Shown here piece after piece: positions 61,806 through 64,000 of a DNA stretch of 64,000 nt. The notes under the pieces are model-generated. The model saw nothing but the letters and a program-made list of their open reading frames with translations, was not told the DNA's origin and did not search any database. The stretch covers positions 1 through 64,000 of the forward strand of contig JAIBAT010000081.1 in assembly GCA_019695055.1 (NCBI GenBank), given 5' to 3'. Made by a program: the position numbers and the translations under genes. The DNA is from Candidatus Sumerlaeaceae bacterium. Lineage in GTDB: Bacteria; Sumerlaeota; Sumerlaeia; Sumerlaeales; Sumerlaeaceae. Positions within the stretch are counted from its first letter, which is position 1. Each line of letters starts with the position of its first letter.

Positions 61806-62516
61806 CTAGGGCGCCGTCTCAAATTGGTAAATAACCGGCTCGACGGGAATGCCATCCTCGCTGCTGAAATTGCGGTGGCTGAAGCTGTTGATGCCGATGC
61901 GATAACGCTGCTTTGGCTCGAGTTTCACAGGTATTGTACAGGTTCGGCGTTCTGGGTCCCACTCAGCCCGTCCCGAAGGCACCGAAGGAACCTTGCCCGT
62001 CCATGACATGCCGCCGCCCATCGGCTTGTCGAATGTGACGCGTAAGATTTGCGTTCCCGGGTCCACATTGGTTGCACCGTTTGGGGGATCAAAACGGACG
62101 ACTCTCGGTGCTGTCACCTTGCCCTTAATGTCCTCTGAGGCCCCGGCCGTCACAAACGCAATCGTCCGCGGCGGTGCCGGCTCCCCAGCTTTGCTGCGGA
62201 AGTTTTGGTGGCTTGTACTGTTGATGCCAAGCCGGTAATACTTTGCCGGCTCCAATTTCACCGGAAGTACACAGGTGCGGGGTGTCACCCATTGGGGTGT
62301 GCCCGCCGAGGCAGGGTAAGCCGGGCCGCCTCCGGTCCACGAGAAGCCAGATGCCATGTCCTGGTCAAAGGTAACAACGATTGCGGTTGTAGCCGGGTCC
62401 ACGTCTGTTGCGGCAAATGCGGGGGACAAGGACACGATCGACGGCGGCGCTCCAATTCCAATGGAAGCGAATGATGCGCAAAACACGAAAACTCCAAAGG
62501 CCCTGATGGAAAACAT
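61806..62516 (-). CDS. Secreted protein with two SbsA/Big_5 Ig-like domains
   Basis: 236 residues. A signal peptide (about 1-22) is followed by two tandem Ig-like domains (about 24-125 and 133-234). Each begins P-x-x-V-x-x-x-P-x-x-[AG]-A-T-[ND]-V-D-P and continues V-T-F-D-[QK]-[DP]-M. The repeats share the block C-x-[IL]-P-V-K-L-E-P-x-x-x-Y-R-[LI]-G-I-N-S. No enzyme domain is present. It lies 39 bases downstream of the M14 peptidase gene on the same strand, so the two may be co-expressed and interact outside the cell. Confidence 0.85.
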   Translation of the reverse strand: MFSIRAFGVFVFCASFASIGIGAPPSIVSLSPAFAATDVDPATTAIVVTFDQDMASGFSWTGGGPAYPASAGTPQWVTPRTCVLPVKLEPAKYYRLGINSTSHQNFRSKAGEPAPPRTIAFVTAGASEDIKGKVTAPRVVRFDPPNGATNVDPGTQILRVTFDKPMGGGMSWTGKVPSVPSGRAEWDPERRTCTIPVKLEPKQRYRIGINSFSHRNFSSEDGIPVEPVIYQFETAP

Positions 62517-62555
62517 TGGAAAGCTCCTTGCTGCGTATTGGCGAAAAGGGGGAGC

Positions 62556-63890
62556 TTAATACATTTGCCAGTCGGACACTTCCGAGTCGGCCGGTAGATT
62601 CAAATACTGCACCAGCGCGGCGGCCATTCCCTTCCCCACTTCGAAGTAGTCAGCCCCGGTGTTATAGGTCGTGGTGCCGGTACGATAGTAATAATGGCCC
62701 TCATGGGTCATGGCCATAACGTTTTCCTGCCAGTTGTTCCAAAAGTAGGACTCGATGAAAATCGTAGCGTTGAGCTGGCTCGTTTGCGGGGCCAGGTTGT
62801 CAAAGTACGTTGTCGCGGCGTTCAATGCATCGATGTAGTTTTGTTGGATCGTCTCAAAGTTGGCCGTGACCGATGGCTGCAAGTGCTTGAAGAAGAAACT
62901 GTCGTTAAACTGGCTCACGGTCGAATGCAGGTTAAGCGCCACCTTGATCGGGTTTGCGCTGGCCATGAACAGGTCCACTTTGTTTTTCAGATTCTGGACT
63001 TCATTGATCGGTGTGGGTTTGTCCCACTGGCGCTCCGGATCCATTCCCTGGGCGCTCCACCGGGTCAGGCCCAGGTAAACCCCATCCACATTCTCGGTCG
63101 GGACAACCGTGATGATGCAATTCTTGCGCAGCCTCCGTCCCAGCGCCGAATCCTCAGTGATCTGGTTGAGGAAACCCAGCATGGCCCATGAGGCTGTTAC
63201 TTCGCCCGAGTGTGCCCGCGCATGCATCCATACCCGCTTCTTGTTGGTCGCGGGTACTGCCGGATCCGTCACGGTCACCATCCACATGTCGCGGCCCTGA
63301 TAACTCTGCCCGATGACTTCGGTGGTGGCGCCGATACGGCTCACTGCCATCTGGTTGACCCGGTTGTGGATCTCGGCGTAGCCGAGCGGATCGTAGAAGG
63401 CAACCTCACCGAAATTCTGCGCTGCCGTGAACGTCAGCACGACTTTCGAGGTGTTCGGTGCTTCCGTCGAGGTCATTCGGCGGAATGTTAGGCCATCGAA
63501 ACTGATGAATGGCCTTGGGTTTTGGGTATGCGTGATATTCAGCGTGATGGTTTTGCTGGCCACGCCCGTCATCTTGAAGCGGAAGTTGTAAACTGCGGTC
63601 CCGAGGCCTTCGTTGCTGTCCTCTGTCAGGATCGAACAATTAAATGTATTTGTGCCGGCACTGGTTACGGAAACCAAGCTTCCGTTATCGTAATCCGATG
63701 TGAAGAAAATGCCCTGAAGCGTCGTCGAGGTTTTCTGTGCATTCGACGAAATGGCTGTATACGGATGTGGTCGCGGCGGGCCCACCCCTCCGCACAAGTC
63801 ATCGGCCACCGCACCCCGCGACGCGAAAAGCGAAAGCACCACGAAACTGAGGGCAGCCCCCACCGCCCGATTGGAACAACACCGATACAT
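62556..63890 (-). CDS. Secreted M14-family zinc carboxypeptidase
   Basis: 444 residues. A signal peptide (about 1-29) is followed by an N-terminal beta domain (about 35-170), as in the cytosolic-carboxypeptidase-like M14D group, and a catalytic domain. Zinc ligands are H227 and E230 in H-S-G-E and H322 in N-L-H-S; the general base is probably E397 in T-H-E-G-H-Y. The enzyme would remove C-terminal residues from peptides outside the cytoplasm. The protein ends V-S-D-W-Q-M-Y, very like the V-D-G-W-E-V-Y end of the M1 enzyme at 16780-19227. The Ig-like gene follows in the same direction. Confidence 0.9.
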   Translation of the reverse strand: MYRCCSNRAVGAALSFVVLSLFASRGAVADDLCGGVGPPRPHPYTAISSNAQKTSTTLQGIFFTSDYDNGSLVSVTSAGTNTFNCSILTEDSNEGLGTAVYNFRFKMTGVASKTITLNITHTQNPRPFISFDGLTFRRMTSTEAPNTSKVVLTFTAAQNFGEVAFYDPLGYAEIHNRVNQMAVSRIGATTEVIGQSYQGRDMWMVTVTDPAVPATNKKRVWMHARAHSGEVTASWAMLGFLNQITEDSALGRRLRKNCIITVVPTENVDGVYLGLTRWSAQGMDPERQWDKPTPINEVQNLKNKVDLFMASANPIKVALNLHSTVSQFNDSFFFKHLQPSVTANFETIQQNYIDALNAATTYFDNLAPQTSQLNATIFIESYFWNNWQENVMAMTHEGHYYYRTGTTTYNTGADYFEVGKGMAAALVQYLNLPADSEVSDWQMY

Positions 63891-64000
63891 ATGAGTTAAG
63901 GATGGAACCCCTGAAATCCTCGTGGCAACAGGAATCCGCCTGTGTTTTTGTTGGGGCCTAACTCAAATAAATACAGCTTTCTATGATGGCCAGCGGCGAG

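Overview
The window is about 64 kb of G+C-rich bacterial chromosome with roughly 40 protein genes, one tRNA gene and no phage or insertion-sequence genes. Lipoprotein processing (lspA, a lipobox protein), a membrane-anchored parvulin, DksA-like regulation, surface-polysaccharide genes and very large secreted repeat proteins point to a diderm environmental bacterium. The mixture resembles genomes of little-cultured phyla such as Sumerlaeota, Hydrogenedentota or PVC relatives. That placement is inference; no rRNA is present to settle it.

Layout. 1-911: tail of a TPR membrane protein. 1407-5651: ileS, a DksA/TraR-like protein with a histone H1-like tail, and lspA. 5663-10995 (minus strand): FGGY sugar kinase, bioF and a YfhO-like membrane protein. 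11149-16715: polysaccharide deacetylase, an unknown two-module protein, wecB, thymidine kinase and a stand-alone ketoacyl-ACP synthase. 16780-22813: secreted M1 metallopeptidase, a small membrane protein, a degenerate SNase-like protein, a PTPS/QueD protein and an aldehyde dehydrogenase. 22898-31040: glycosyltransferase, birA, methyltransferase, coaX, parvulin, fasciclin protein, 5-formyl-THF cyclo-ligase and dut. 31303-39732: a 2809-residue subtilase-like protein with 15 repeats. 40051-43542: mfd. 43935-44024: tRNA-Ser(CGA).

The most striking system is at 44133-47199. A family 2 encapsulin shell protein carries an inserted cyclic-nucleotide-binding-like domain. Its stop codon overlaps the start of a SufS-type cysteine desulfurase that has a 156-residue disordered N-terminal extension. 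This is the shell and cargo arrangement of a sulfur-handling protein nanocompartment.

The second system is at 53535-61797: ygeY, ygeW, carbamate kinase, a PLP enzyme, a threonine-synthase-like enzyme and ssnA, with an AbrB/PIN toxin-antitoxin pair in the middle. These families recur together in anaerobic purine (urate) breakdown clusters. The carbamoyltransferase and carbamate kinase would recover ATP from carbamoyl phosphate. A two-domain Ig-like protein and a secreted M14 carboxypeptidase close the window.

Smaller observations: two copies of an intergenic element (28 of 29 core bases identical) 52 kb apart, each followed by a C-rich tract; AATTCAGA arrays at both ends of mfd; a REP-like inverted repeat; a subtilase whose catalytic His is replaced by Glu; and a shared C-terminal V-x-x-W-x-x-Y on the two secreted metallopeptidases.
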